A DNA stretch of 64,000 nucleotides from Eledone cirrhosa (Eukaryota > Mollusca > Cephalopoda > Octopoda > Eledonidae): contig OZ024742.1 in NCBI GenBank assembly GCA_964016885.1, positions 364,394,377 to 364,458,376 on the forward strand, read 5' to 3'. The position numbers and the translations under genes were made by a program. Shown here in pieces: positions 10,167-22,794 of the stretch. The notes below the pieces were generated by a model. The model did no database searches and was not told the DNA's origin. It saw only the letters and a program-made list of their open reading frames with translations. Position 1 is the stretch's first letter. Each line of letters begins with the position of its first letter.

Positions 10167-10269
10167 GATACATGACATACCCTGAGATGTTAAATGGTTA
10201 AGATTTAATCAAGGTAGGCTACCTTGATTAAATCTTAACCATTTAACATCTCAGGGTATGTCATGTATC

Positions 10270-10332
10270 ATTATATTTTGTCTGATGAGGACGTACTGTT
10301 GTACCTCCGAACTATGTATAATAAAATGTAAT
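10270..10332 (+). ncRNA. Hammerhead ribozyme, near-intact (A15.1 to C)
   Basis: CTGATGA (10282-10288); stem II GGACGTAC/GTACCTCC with loop TGTT and a C-C mismatch at the fourth pair; GAA (10309-10311) followed by C where A15.1 is expected. Next come TATGTAT and H17 = A (10320), then a stem I strand from 10321 that pairs for about 12 positions with 10270-10281, with G-U wobbles. The A15.1 change would weaken but need not abolish the fold. Confidence 0.6.
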
Positions 10333-10467
10333 TGATGAAAAGAACATCTAATTTATTAATATTTGTATTTTAATATTAATAACTATGGAAAATTATTTTC
10401 ACGTAGAGTGCTTCCAATCTACTGTAAAACTCATTCTTTGATATACTCATTGAATCTTGTTTAACTC

Positions 10468-10471
<4 letters not shown>

Positions 10472-10520
<49 letters not shown>
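10472..10520. repeat. (TA)n microsatellite
   Basis: TA tract ending the tail of the palindrome element. Confidence 0.9.
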
Positions 10521-10522
<2 letters not shown>

Positions 10523-10741
10523 TTTCAATCATATTTTATTATTTGTATTGACCCGAATAGCTTGGTTGTTTCTATGGCTTTGCGGATAATGGTTCAACCA
10601 TAATGGTTCTCAGTGTTTTTGGCCTTTTAGCTTCCCTGTTGCTCTAGTTCACTATTTTCTATGGAGCGCTTGCAACACATCTCCGAAGTTGTTTTTCGCT
10701 AATTTCCAATAGCCGAAATGCGATTCTCGCTAATTTATATT

Positions 10742-10868
<127 letters not shown>

Positions 10869-11069
10869 TACTCAATACCGAGTACTCATTTCTCTCAGCT
10901 GTCAACCACATACGGATATATATACAGTAGGGTGGCCCTTAGGAAAAGGTTATTTTCCGAAAGTTAAAATGTTGCGTTCCCACAGCGGAAAATAGGTTTT
11001 TGCCCTATATCTGAGCTCTGTCCCCAGCTTTGCAAGTTGCCTTCCCATTATATTTATTGTCACTTCTAT

Positions 11070-11342
11070 ACATATACACATATACACAGATATACATATA
11101 CACATATACACATATATACATACACTCATATACACATATACACAGATACACTCACACATGTTCTGCACTGTCTCACTCTCTCTTTCTCTCCTGCTCTCTC
11201 GTTCTCTCTCTTCTTCTCTCCCGCTGTCTATCTCTCCCTCTCTCTCTCACTCTCTCTCACTCTCTCTCTATCACTCTCTCTCCCCCTCTTGCCCTCTCTC
11301 TCTCTCTATCTTCCTCGCTCCAGCTCTCTCTCTCTATCTTTC

Positions 11343-11388
<46 letters not shown>

Positions 11389-11430
11389 GCTCTCTCTCTC
11401 CCTCCCCCTCTCTCTCTATCCTCTTATACA
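11070..11430. repeat. (CATA)n and (TC)n microsatellites
   Basis: 'acacatatac' units to about 11155, then about 270 bp of (TC)n with sporadic changes. Ser/Leu frames are spurious. Confidence 0.9.
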
Positions 11431-11439
11431 CTTCCAGAC

Positions 11440-14400
11440 ACATCATACATAATACACACATTCACATACGAACACTCACATACATACAATAACACACACG
11501 TACATACAGATGCACACAAACATATACTAACACATATATACACACACATACACACACATAATCAAACACACTCCTGCACCCCTCAGACACGTAATGTGGT
11601 ATCTCCGTCACTCTTCCATTATTCCCCCTCTCTCTCTTTATTTCTCTCTGCCTCTCTTTCTCTCTTTCTCTCTCTCTTTCCCCTTTTCACCGTTCTCTCA
11701 CTCTTTCACAAACACACACATACACACACATCACACAGGCACATATTACACACACACACATAACACAGACCCACACAGACATACACACAGATACACACAT
11801 AACACAAACCCACACACACATACACACATCACACAGACACACACACACACATCACACAGACACACACACATCACACAAAAACCCACACACATACACACAT
11901 CACACAGACACACACACACATACACATACACACATACCTACACATACACATACACACACATACACGCATCGCACAGACACACATACACACACATACACAC
12001 ATCACCCACACACACATATCACACAGACACACACACATATCACACAATCCCACACACACATACACACACACACACATACACACATCACACAGATACACAC
12101 ACAAATACACACATCACACAGACACACACACATACACATATCACACACAGACACACATCACACAGACACACATACATACACACATCACACACACATACAT
12201 ACATCACATACGCACACACACACGTCACACAGACACACACACATACGCACATCACACAAACACACACACACATCACACATACACACATACACACATCACA
12301 CAGACACAGACACCACAGAGACCCACACACGCATACACACATACATACACACATCACTCAGACACACTCACGTACACACATCATACACACACACATCACA
12401 CAAACCCACAGACACATACACATACACACATCATACAGACACACTCACACACATACACACACACATACACACATCACAGAGACACACACACACATACACA
12501 TATCACACAGACACACACTCACATACAAACATCACACACACACATACATCACATGAACACACATACACACACACACATCACACAAGCCCAAACACACATA
12601 CACACATCACACAGACACACATACACACATCACACAGACACACACCCATCACATAAAAACCTCACACTAATACACACATCACACATACACACACACACAC
12701 ACATACACACATACCTATACATACACATACACACACATACACGCATCGCACAGACACACATCACACAGACATACACACATATCACACAAACCCACACACA
12801 CATACACACATCACTCAGATACACACACATACACACATCACACAGACACACACACATACACATATCACACATACACACACATACATACACACATCGCACA
12901 CACATACATACATCACATACGCACACACACATCACATAGACACACACACACACATACGCACATCACACACACACATCACACACACACACACACATACACA
13001 CATCACATGTCACAGACATCACATATACCCACACACGCATACACACATACATACACACATCACACAGACACACTCACGTACACACATCATACACACACAC
13101 ATCACACAAACCGACACACACATACACATACACACATCATACAGACACACTCACACACATACACACACACATACACACATCACAGAGACACACACACACA
13201 TGCACATATCACACAGACACACACCCACATACAAACATCACACACACACACATACATCACATGGTCACACATACACATACATCACAAAAATCACACACAC
13301 ACACTCATACACAAACACACACATACACACACATACACACGTCACACACATATACATACACACGTCACACAGACACACACACACATACCCACATCACACA
13401 GACACACACACACATACACATATCAAACACACACACACATCACACAGACACACACACATACACAAATCACACACACACACATACACACGTCACACATACA
13501 CACACACACACACACATACATCCATCACACAGACACAAGCACAGACACACACATCACACACACACACACATCACACACATATCCATACACACATCACACA
13601 CACAGACACACACATACACACATCACACATATACACACAAACATACACACATCACACAGACACACATACACACACACACACATCACACAGACACACACAC
13701 ATATCAGACATACCCACACATACATACACACACACACACATGACATAGGCACACACACACATACACACATCACATAGATACACACACACATACACACACA
13801 TACATACACACATCACACATACATACATCACATATGCACACACACATCACACAGACACACACACATTCGGACATCACACACACACACATCACACATCATA
13901 CAGACACACTCACAGATATACAAACACACATACACACATCACAGAGACACACACACACATGCACATATCACACAGACACACACCCACATACACACATCAC
14001 ACACACACACACACATACAACACACGGACACACATACACATACATCACAAACATCACACACACACACTCATACACATACACACACATACACACACATACA
14101 CACGTCACACACATATACATACACACGTCACACAGACACACACACACATACCCACATCACACAGACACACACACACATACACATATCAAACACACACACA
14201 CATCACACAGACACACACACATACACAAATCACACACACACATACACACGTCACACATACACACACACACACATACATCCATCACACAGACACAAGCACA
14301 GACACACACATCACACACACACACACATCACACACATATCCATACACACATCACACACACAGACACACACATACACACATCACACATATACACACACACA

Positions 14401-16207
14401 TACACACATCACACAGACACACATACACACACACACACATCACACAGACACACACACATATCAGACATACCCACACATACATACACACACACACACATGA
14501 CATAGGCACACACACACATACACACATCACATAGATACACACACACATACACACACATACATACACACATCACACATACATACATCACATATGCACACAC
14601 ACATCACACAGACACACACACATTCGGACATCACACACACACACATCACACATACACACACACACATACACACATCACACAGACACAGACATCTGAGAGA
14701 CCCACACACGCATACACACACACATACACACATCACACACACACACATACACACGTCACACATACACACACACACACACACATACATCCATCACACAGAC
14801 ACAAGCACAGACACACACATCACACACACACACACATCACACACATATCCATACACACATCACACACACAGACACACACATACACACATCACACATATAC
14901 ACACACACATACACACATCACACAGACACACATACACACACACACACATCACACAGACACACACACATATCAGACATACCCACACATACATACACACACA
15001 CACACATGACATAGGCACACACACACATACACACATCACATAGATACACACACACATACACACACATACATACACACATCACACATACATACATCACATA
15101 TGCACACACACATCACACAGACACACACACATTCGGACATCACACACACACACACATCACACATCATACAGACACACTCACAGATATACAAACACACATA
15201 CACACATCACAGAGACACACACAGACATGCACATATCACACAGACACACACCCACATACACACATCACACACACACACACACATACATCACACGGACACA
15301 CATACACATACATCACAAACATCACACACACACACTCATACACATACACACACATACACACACATACACACGTCACACACATATACATACACACGTCACA
15401 CAGACACACACACACATACCCACATCACACAGACACACACACACATACACATATCAAACACACACACACATCACACAGACACACACACATACACAAATCA
15501 CACACACACACATACACACGTCACACATACACACACACACACATACATCCATCACACAGACACAAGCACAGACACACACATCACACACACACACACATCA
15601 CACACATATCCATACACACATCACACACACAGACACACACATACACACATCACACATATACACACACACATACACACATCACACAGACACACATACACAC
15701 ACACACACATCACACAGACACACACACATATCAGACATACCCACACATACATACACACACACACACATGACATAGGCACACACACACATACACACATCAC
15801 ATAGATACACACACACATACACACACATACATACACACATCACACATACATACATCACATATGCACACACACATCACACAGACACACACACATTCGGACA
15901 TCACACACACACACATCACACATACACACACACACATACACACATCACACAGACACAGACATCTGAGAGACCCACACACGCATACACACACACATACACA
16001 CATCACACACACACACACACATCACACAAACCCACACAGACATACACATACACACATCATACAGACACACTCACAGATATACAAACACACATACACACAT
16101 CACAGAGACACACACACACATGCACATATCACACAGACACACACCCACATACACACATCACACACACACACACATACATCACACGGACACAGACACACAC
16201 ATCACAC

Positions 16208-16238
<31 letters not shown>

Positions 16239-16745
16239 TCACACACACACACACACACATACACACATCACACAGACACACACACATGCACACATCACAC
16301 ACACATATACATACACACGTCAAACAGACACACATCACACAAACCCACACACACATACACATACACACATCATACAGACACACTCACACACATACACACA
16401 CACATACACACATCACAGAGACACACACACTCATACACATATCACACAGACACACACCCACATACACACATCTCACACACACACACACATCACACGGACA
16501 CACACACACATGATACACATCACACACACACAAACACATACACATACACACATCACACACATATCATACGGACACTCATCACACACACACACACACATAC
16601 ACATACACACATCACACACACATACACATACACACTTCACATAGACACGCATCACACATACACACACATACACACATCACACACACAGACACACATCACA
16701 CAGACACACACACATACATCCATCACATAGGCACACAGAAGCCCA
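11440..16745. repeat. CA-rich satellite with higher-order units
   Basis: About 5.3 kb built from short 'cacacatcacacagacacac' type units (interrupted by a CT-rich stretch at about 11610-11710). From about 13.1 kb it shows higher-order structure. Landmarks such as 'cacattcggacatcac' (13864, 14621, 15130, 15891) and 'atctgagagaccc' (about 14690 and 15960) give successive spacings of about 757, 509 and 761 bp, and about 1,270 bp for the second landmark. The Thr-His frames (up to 320 residues) and the Cys-Val frames on the opposite strand are repeat translations. Alternating purine-pyrimidine DNA of this kind can adopt Z-form. Confidence 0.9.
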
Positions 16746-16769
16746 TTGCATATACACAAGCACACGCCT

Positions 16770-17010
16770 ACACCCTCTCTCTCTCTTTCTCTCAGTCTCA
16801 CCCCCTCTAACGCCTAACCCCACCCCACCACCTCAGTCTCACCCCACCACCTCTCTCGAACCCGCCCCACCCCTATCTCTCAACCCCACTTCATCCCACC
16901 CCTCCTTCTCACCTTCACCTCGCCACCTCCTTACCCCCGACCCCTACCTACCACCTCTCTCTGACTCCACATACCCCCTCTCTCACCCCCACCCCACCTC
17001 CTACCAATAT
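16770..17010. repeat. CT-rich and CCCAC-rich low-complexity sequence
   Basis: Pyrimidine-rich plus strand made of 'ctctctc' and 'ccccacc' runs. Non-coding. Confidence 0.75.
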
Positions 17011-17289
17011 AGTACACCAAACACTATCCAATATGGCAGATATAGTCTGTTGACGTTATTAATAAAATATGCTTTTTAATTATTCTGATTGCTTGGTAAG
17101 ACGTCTTGAGGCAGGGGGAGGTAACTGGAACATTCCCTACATATCGCCATTGATACATTAGTGTGTATGTCTAAAGTTATTTCTGAGTATATATGTGTAT
17201 ATCTGCATATATGTGTGTATGCCTCATAATATGCAGATATACAATCATTACACACACACATACATACATACATACACATATACACGCAT

Positions 17290-17342
17290 ATATGTTTATA
17301 TATATATATATGTTTATATATATTTATATTTATATATATAGA
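17290..17342. repeat. (TA)-rich tract
   Basis: Imperfect TATATATTTA repeats. Confidence 0.8.
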
Positions 17343-17499
17343 TTCTACTTAACCTATTTACACTGTGCACACTACAGCCACCTTACCTCTGGATTACAAC
17401 TCACAAGAGACTGACCTCAAACAGTATTGAGTGCTTCGAATGGCGCACCGCCTGTAATTGTTGTTACACACCGATATATTTATATATATATATATATAT

Positions 17500-17740
17500 T
17501 TAAATGTTAAACAATGTTCAATGAATAAATCAATGAATACAGTTTTACAATAGATTATAAGCACTCCACAGTTTTGGTTTTCCGGAGATATTTATATTAA
17601 TTCAAAATATTAACAAATATAGACATTCAAGTATATAGACATTCATTTTATCTGATGAGGACGTACTGTTGAAGATAGCTCAGTACCTCTGAAATATGTA
17701 TAATAAAATATACTTGATCTCACGAATGTCTATGATTTGC
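17500..17740. mobile_element. PLE-type terminal remnant with hammerhead
   Basis: Left part (about 17505-17600) resembles the inverted tail of this family ('ataagcactcc', compare 'aaagcactc' at 45.39 kb). The right part carries a plus-strand hammerhead at 17645-17709. The centre of the original foldback seems to be lost. A (TA)n tract lies immediately left, at 17475-17500. Confidence 0.5.
17645..17709 (+). ncRNA. Hammerhead ribozyme, type I, intact core
   Basis: Stem I ATTTTAT (17645-17651), CTGATGA (17652-17658), and a ten-position stem II (17659-17668 with 17681-17690) with a C-C mismatch at the fourth pair and a terminal G-U. GAAA is at 17691-17694. Stem III is AT/AT-complement closed by loop ATGT, H17 = A (17702), and ATAAAAT (17703-17709) pairs perfectly with stem I. 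All core positions match the hammerhead consensus. This is the cleanest copy in the window. Confidence 0.8.
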
Positions 17741-18209
17741 CAGAGTCAATTTAAGAATAAATCAAGAAAAATAAATACAAACAATAATTGTGGTAACAAC
17801 CCAACACCCGGACAGTTTTGATAAAACTGTTTCGCAATATTTTGAGTTTCTAACTCAATACATGCCTTTGATATATTCGGCTCCGTTAATTCGTCGAGCT
17901 AATTCAAATATCGAGTAAACTCAAGTGCTATTTTTAGTGGCGTGAGTGTGCGAGACACGCTAAGTTCGGGAACCATGTGCGTTACATATACACACACTAG
18001 CCAGTTTTTTTATTAGATTTAGAAGTGATCAGGATACTAATTTCTTCACCCGCTGATGAGCTTAGGACTTTGGTACTCCTTTTCACAAATAATATTGAGT
18101 CTGGCAAACACTATTGTCTGTAGTTAGTATTTTTTTCACCTTCGCGATTCTGGTCTCTTACGATTTGAACACATATATGTCTGTGTTCGTTTTTCTTTTT
18201 TGTTCAGTT

Positions 18210-18236
18210 ATACTATATATATATATATATATATAT
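18210..18236. repeat. (TA)n microsatellite
   Basis: Short TA tract inside otherwise unrecognised sequence (17.74-18.4 kb). Confidence 0.85.
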
Positions 18237-18407
18237 TTAACAATACAAGGACGATTTGGTATGCCTTCATTACATTTATTGATTGGTGACGTGCGTTTCG
18301 CTATTGATCAGCTCATGGTTCTATCTGTATCATTCTGGCCCCACTCTGGAATCAACAGAATGAACATATAAAGCATAGGAATGTCTGTAACATTTGGCGT
18401 TACACAC

Positions 18408-18546
<139 letters not shown>

Positions 18547-18550
18547 AATC

Positions 18551-18803
<253 letters not shown>

Positions 18804-19440
18804 GAGCGTAAACACCTAGCCCAGACCCACTATAAGGGCTGGAGACACGATGTGATGGGCAGGGTGATCCACTGGCACCTGTGCAAAGTAATCAATTTAC
18901 CACATTCTGAGAAATGGTATGAGCATAGGTCAGAGGCGGTGATGGAGAACAACCAGATGAAGGTGCTGTGGGATTTTAGGATACAGACGGACAAAAAAAC
19001 TGGAACACAATAGACCTGACCTGGTGGTTGTGGACAAAGTAAAAAGATCGTGTCTGATTGTGGATGTGGCCTGCCCTTTCGACACGAGAGTGCAAGAGAA
19101 GGAGAGGGAGAAAATTAACCGATACCAGGACCTAAAGTGGAAGGTGAAAAGGATTTGGAACTGCCATGAAGTCAAAGTGATCCCGATTGTCATAGGCGCA
19201 CTGGGGACTATCTCCAAAAGTTTCCAGGAATGGTTAAAGAAAATCGGCCCCTTCACGCTTTTTGGAACGCTTCAAAAGGCATGCTTGCTGGGAACAGCAA
19301 GAACCCTCCGATACGTCCTGAATATCTGAGGCTGCAGGTAGTGGCTTGATATTTATTCCAACGGACTTTCCAGTTAACCAACATCAATGACTGAGATTCA
19401 AGGAATAACAACAATAATAATAATAATAATAATAATTCTT
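18804..19440 (+). pseudogene. LINE 3' end, REL-endonuclease type (Dong/R4-like)
   Basis: Translation gives 'WHLCKVINLPHSEKWYEH', then 'VLWDFRIQTD', and after a frameshift in an A7 run near 18992, 'RPDLVVVDK', 'LIVDVACPFDTR', 'YQDLKWKVKRIW', 'VIPIVIGALGTISKSFQEWL' and 'LQKACLLGTARTLRYVLNI', stop at 19329. This is the C-terminal region typical of LINEs with a restriction-like endonuclease; 'PDLVVVDK' fits a PD-(D/E)xK core. The copy is 5'-truncated, has a short 3' UTR and ends in (TAA)n. A second copy of the same 3' end lies at 53530-53750. Confidence 0.75.
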
Positions 19441-19466
19441 TGCTTAAACTTTAATCTGTTATTTTA

Positions 19467-19467
<1 letters not shown>

Positions 19468-19536
<69 letters not shown>
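19468..19536. repeat. (TA)n microsatellite
   Basis: TA tract bordering the left arm of the next palindrome. Confidence 0.9.
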
Positions 19537-19595
19537 TTATATAATACTATTCAAAATGTTAATAAATGAAAAATATTCTCATAATCAATATATAT

Positions 19596-19660
19596 ATTTT
19601 ATTATACATATCTCAAAGGTACAATGGTGTTTAAGTACGTTTTCATCAGACAAAATATAA
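19596..19660 (-). ncRNA. Hammerhead ribozyme with A14 to G lesion
   Basis: CTGATGA is intact (19649-19643), but the second core strand reads GAGA (19614-19611). The stem layout is as in the right arm. The lesion is expected to impair cleavage. Confidence 0.55.
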
Positions 19661-19871
19661 GATTTGATATGTGACATACCGCTACGGTTTTGATTATTCA
19701 AATAGGTAGTGATTTATTTCATCAAATCTCAACGTTGTTATAACACAAATAATATGATAAACTTAATGAAGAAAAGGACGGTATAAAAACGTTGAGATTT
19801 GATGAAATAAATCACTACCAATACTGGAATTGAATAATCAAAACCGTAGTGTTATGTCACATATGGAATGA

Positions 19872-19937
19872 TATATTTTGTCTGATGAAAACGCACTTAA
19901 ACACCATTGTACCTTTGAAATATGTATAATAAAATAT
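19872..19937 (+). ncRNA. Hammerhead ribozyme, intact core
   Basis: CTGATGA (19882-19888), stem II AAACGCAC/GTACCTTT with a C-C mismatch at the fourth pair, GAAA (19917-19920), loop ATGT, H17 = A (19928). The following strand pairs with 'atattttgt' before C3. Confidence 0.7.
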
Positions 19938-20089
19938 ATATTTTGATTATGAGAGTATTTTTCATTTATTAACATTTTGAATAATATTAAAATCTCCAGG
20001 AATATCTTATGTTGAATGCTTCTAATCTATTGTAAAATTGTATTCGTTGAGTAGCCAACGAACCATATTAATCTTTGTTTATATACTTA

Positions 20090-20098
20090 TATATATAC

Positions 20099-20138
<40 letters not shown>

Positions 20139-20268
20139 TATATATATATATATATATACACAATATATTAATAAATGGAAACTATATTTATAAAACCATA
20201 ATTATGTCATTATATATATTTAAAGGGCAACCAAGATTGTTGAATCCCAACAAATTAAATATAACCTC

Positions 20269-20320
<52 letters not shown>

Positions 20321-20345
20321 GAATTTCTAATCTTTTGTAAACGGG
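20090..20345. mobile_element. PLE-type end fragments between (TA)n tracts
   Basis: 20165-20222 matches the outer terminus shared by the 22.5-, 31.1- and 45.4-kb elements ('ggaaactatatttataaaac'). It is followed directly by the tail hairpin 'ttgttgaatcccaacaa'. The centre with the hammerhead is deleted. (TA)n lies on both sides (20090-20160, 20275-20318). Confidence 0.6.
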
Positions 20346-20574
20346 AACCGCCGGTAATAGCATTACGAACAGGTAGATATTTAAATCATTTTTTAATTTA
20401 TTTAAGGGATTATTTAATGTTTGTTTGTTCCGCTCATCAATTTTTATAATTCTGGTATCTCGAATTAGTACCATAGAACAACAATTATATTATAGACACC
20501 CTATATATTTCTATGGGTATTTAGTACTCAGTGAGATATTTACCTCATTTTTATATATATATATAGATATATAT
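20346..20574. other. AT-rich spacer, nothing recognised
   Basis: Apart from a short TA run near 20553-20575, no gene or known element is seen. Confidence 0.45.
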
Positions 20575-20757
20575 AACAAAGGAATTGTGGTAAGGAACTA
20601 TATGGACCATAACGCACCAGAGTACTCAATATTTAGGGTAGTAGAGTGGGAAATAGGAAAAAGTATGACCCCGACGGCAGAGCTCAAGCCGTTTCCACGT
20701 CCAGAAATAGCCGTCGAAACGGCTTGAGCTCTGCCGTCGGGGTCATACTTTTTTCTA
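20575..20757 (+). repeat. TA-linked foldback element F1, copy 2
   Basis: Unique segment ('gtggtaaggaac', 'ggaccataacgcaccagag') then a palindrome (about 20647-20756) whose arms begin 'aggaaaaagtatgacccc'. (TA)n on both sides. Confidence 0.85.
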
Positions 20758-20919
20758 TATATATATATACACGGGTGTGTATGATTGTATATAGAAGATT
20801 ATATTAATAAAATGAATTCCACCTTTGTCTGATTTACTCGTTTTATTTACAATCCTTTAAAATTATACTGATATTATAATGAAATAGTATGCAAGAATAT
20901 TAAATGTTAAGTGTTAATT

Positions 20920-20955
20920 GAACAAGTACTTCATGCTTTCGCAATCTTCAGGTTC
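20920..20955 (-). ncRNA. Hammerhead relic, PLE family B left arm
   Basis: Minus strand: GAAC, CTGAAGA (20951-20945; position 7 may be any base), stem II TTGC/GCAT-type with loop GAAA, then GAA directly followed by GTAC, so A15.1 is missing. Stem I GTTC pairs perfectly with GAAC. One base short of a consensus hammerhead. Confidence 0.5.
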
Positions 20956-21351
20956 ATATTCAGTGGTGACAGTCAAGTTTGCAGTTTTCAACTGTAATGA
21001 GATGGGTAAAATCTGTGCCTTATATACAGTAAAAATGGGCTACAGAATGCTACGTTTTGCAAACTGTATTTCGACCAATCGGTATGTAGTTTCACTAGAT
21101 TACTAAAGCTGATTGGTTTAGGCGTCACGGTTGGTTGAGCATGTCTAACGACTTCTATTTGACCCTATCCAAAGCATTTTTAGAAATGATGAAAATAGCA
21201 TGTTCTAGGGTTTTTATAAAGAATGTTCAATAGTCATCAACATCAACATCACTTTTATTATTATTATTGTTGTTGTTGTTGTTGGTGGTGGTAGTAGTCG
21301 TCATGGTCGTAGGCGTAGTCATGGTAGAAGTAATACCCCTAAGCCTTATTA

Positions 21352-22126
21352 TTGTTCTTTAGCTTGGGTTGGAATTTATCAATAAAATTCTTTTCTTTAA
21401 TTTTTCTCTTGATTTCACTTGGGCTGTGTTGTTCGTAGAATGGAAATACAACAAATATTTTCTGACTACATGTTGCTAGATTGTTACTGAGGGGTATCTG
21501 ACTGATATTTGGGTCTCTGATTTGCTCTCCGTGGACCCGTGCACGTTCCGATAGTGCATTTCCAGTTTTACCGACATATAGTTCTTCACAATCCGGGTAT
21601 TTAATGCACTAAATAAGATTTCTGCTTTTGAAGTTCATGTTTGCATTTGGGAATATTTTTCAGCTTTTGTGTTCATATACTGACCAGTATGTATGAACTG
21701 ACATGAGCCATATCGACTATCATTGCATTTAGATACAGTGAATGATTGGTCTTTGTTGTTAAGGTCAAACTTTGCCTTTGTTAGTAATTGCTTCAAATTT
21801 TTCGGCTGTCTTTTACTAAGAGTCAAAGATCGGTCTGTGATTAAAGCTTTTAATTCATTACTTTGATCAATGATCGTTAGATTTGCTTTGGCAGTGTTGA
21901 AGATATTCTGGTGACATGAGCTGTGTGTCATTATAAATGGCATGACCAGTTCTTGGTTTCTTCTTCCTTGGGTTGTCCTAAGTTGTTGTATAGGTATTTT
22001 TATAGCACGCCGTATGCCATTTTCTATAAGTAAAGATGGGTATTTTTGTTTGAGCAAAAATTCTTTCAGTTCTGTTACTCGTTTGTTCCTGGTATTCGTA
22101 TTTTCTAATTTTCTACAATGGTACAA
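21352..22126 (-). pseudogene. PLE polyprotein C-terminal part with GIY-YIG endonuclease
   Basis: An open frame of 163 codons (22126-21635) contains blocks usual between the reverse transcriptase and endonuclease of PLEs: 'LKEFLLKQKYPSLLIENGI', 'PFIMTHSSCHQNIFNTAK', 'NLKQLLTKAKFDL' and a Cys-containing 'SKCNDSRYGSCQFI'. The frame continues past a TAG stop (21611-21609) into 'CIKYPDCEELYVGKTGNA', 'ERARVHGEQI' and 'EIKRKIKEKNFIDKFQPKL', ending at 21352. That is a GIY-YIG nuclease domain with the YVG strand and conserved Arg/His region. The reverse transcriptase half is absent. Domain order RT then GIY-YIG defines canonical PLEs; the in-frame stop and truncation make this copy inactive. Confidence 0.8.
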
Positions 22127-22335
22127 ATTCTACTGGCTAGTCAGTATGAGATGTTGCGTTTTGTGACGCCTAAACCAATCAGCTTTAGTAAACTATTGAA
22201 ACTACACACCGATTGGTCGAAATAAAGTTTGCAAAACTTAGCATTCTGTGGCCCCTTTTTACTGTATATAAGGCACAGATTTTATCCATCTCATTACAGT
22301 TGAAAATTGCAAACTTGACTGTCACCACTGAATAT

Positions 22336-22372
22336 GAACCTGAAGATTGCGCAAGCATGAAAGTACGTGTTC
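22336..22372 (+). ncRNA. Hammerhead relic, PLE family B right arm
   Basis: GAAC (22336-22339), CTGAAGA (22340-22346), stem II TTGC/GCAT with loop GCAA, GAAA (22359-22362), GTAC, then G where U16.1 is expected, H17 = T, and GTTC pairing with GAAC. The lesion differs from that of the left arm. Confidence 0.5.
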
Positions 22373-22640
22373 AATTAATACTTAACATTTAATATTCTAC
22401 CATACTATTTCATTATAATATCATTATAATTTTAAAGGATTGTAAATAAAACGAGTAAATCAGACAAAGTTGGAATTCCTTTTATTAATATATATATATA
22501 TATATATGTAAAGTTATATTTAAAATTGTTGGGTTACAACTAGTAAATATTTATAACTGATATAAAAGCACTCGACAAATACTTGGAGTATATTTACAAT
22601 ATTAAATAAATGGAAAACTATATTTATAAAACCATATTTA

Positions 22641-22704
22641 TTTCATTATATATATTTCGGGGATATCATATTAACAATATGCTATGCCTTCATCAGACAA
22701 AATA
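22641..22704 (-). ncRNA. Hammerhead ribozyme, intact core (PLE-A copy 1, left)
   Basis: CTGATGA (22696-22690), a long stem II of about 14 positions with three mismatches including C-C at the fourth, loop GTT, GAAA (22658-22655), stem III with loop ATAT, H17 = A. The stem I strand ATGAAATA pairs fully with TATTTTGT, including G-U wobbles. Confidence 0.7.
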
Positions 22705-22794
22705 CAATATAAACAGTTTTATAGATAAATATATTCGACATACCGTAATAAACATCAACTTCATTTGAAGAGGTTCACTCTAGCAGTGAAAATA

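Larger units (their letters stand above)
10065..10371. mobile_element. Perfect palindrome with two head-to-head hammerheads
   Basis: Arms 10065-10217 and 10219-10371 are complementary around a single central G (10218), with no mismatch found by eye over about 153 bp. Each arm holds one hammerhead sequence (10104-10166 minus, 10270-10332 plus). To the right, up to about 10470, lies a tail containing 'gagtgctt' that is shared with the ends of the 20.0-, 31.4- and 45.3-kb elements, then another (TA)n. No protein is encoded. It is most likely a non-autonomous foldback derivative of a hammerhead-bearing PLE. Confidence 0.75.
19541..19990. mobile_element. Foldback element with two hammerheads
   Basis: Arms of about 197 bp (left 19541-19737, right 19789-19990) match with a modest number of differences around a 51-bp centre. 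Each arm holds a hammerhead. The right side continues in the shared tail ('gaatgcttctaatc', hairpin at 20043-20062) to the (TA)n at about 20090. Non-coding; same design as 10065-10371. Confidence 0.75.
20790..22490 (-). mobile_element. Penelope-like element family B with inverted arms
   Basis: A 5'-truncated PLE coding remnant (21352-22126, minus) lies between inverted arms of about 340 bp (20790-21130 and 22155-22490). The arms start 'ttaataaaa' and contain 'aaccaatcagcttta' and a hammerhead relic each. Arms differ at several percent of positions, so the copy is older than family A copy 1. (TA)n tracts lie at both outer edges. Confidence 0.75.

Noticed and set aside
11158..16745. Long Thr-His-rich frames (up to 320 residues) and opposite Cys-Val-rich frames
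   Set aside because: They arise from alternating CA/TG repeats in several frames at once; the Cys-rich ones are not toxin-like peptides.
18045..18090. Possible hammerhead from 'cgctgatgagctta'
   Set aside because: No GAAA strand at a suitable distance and no stem II.
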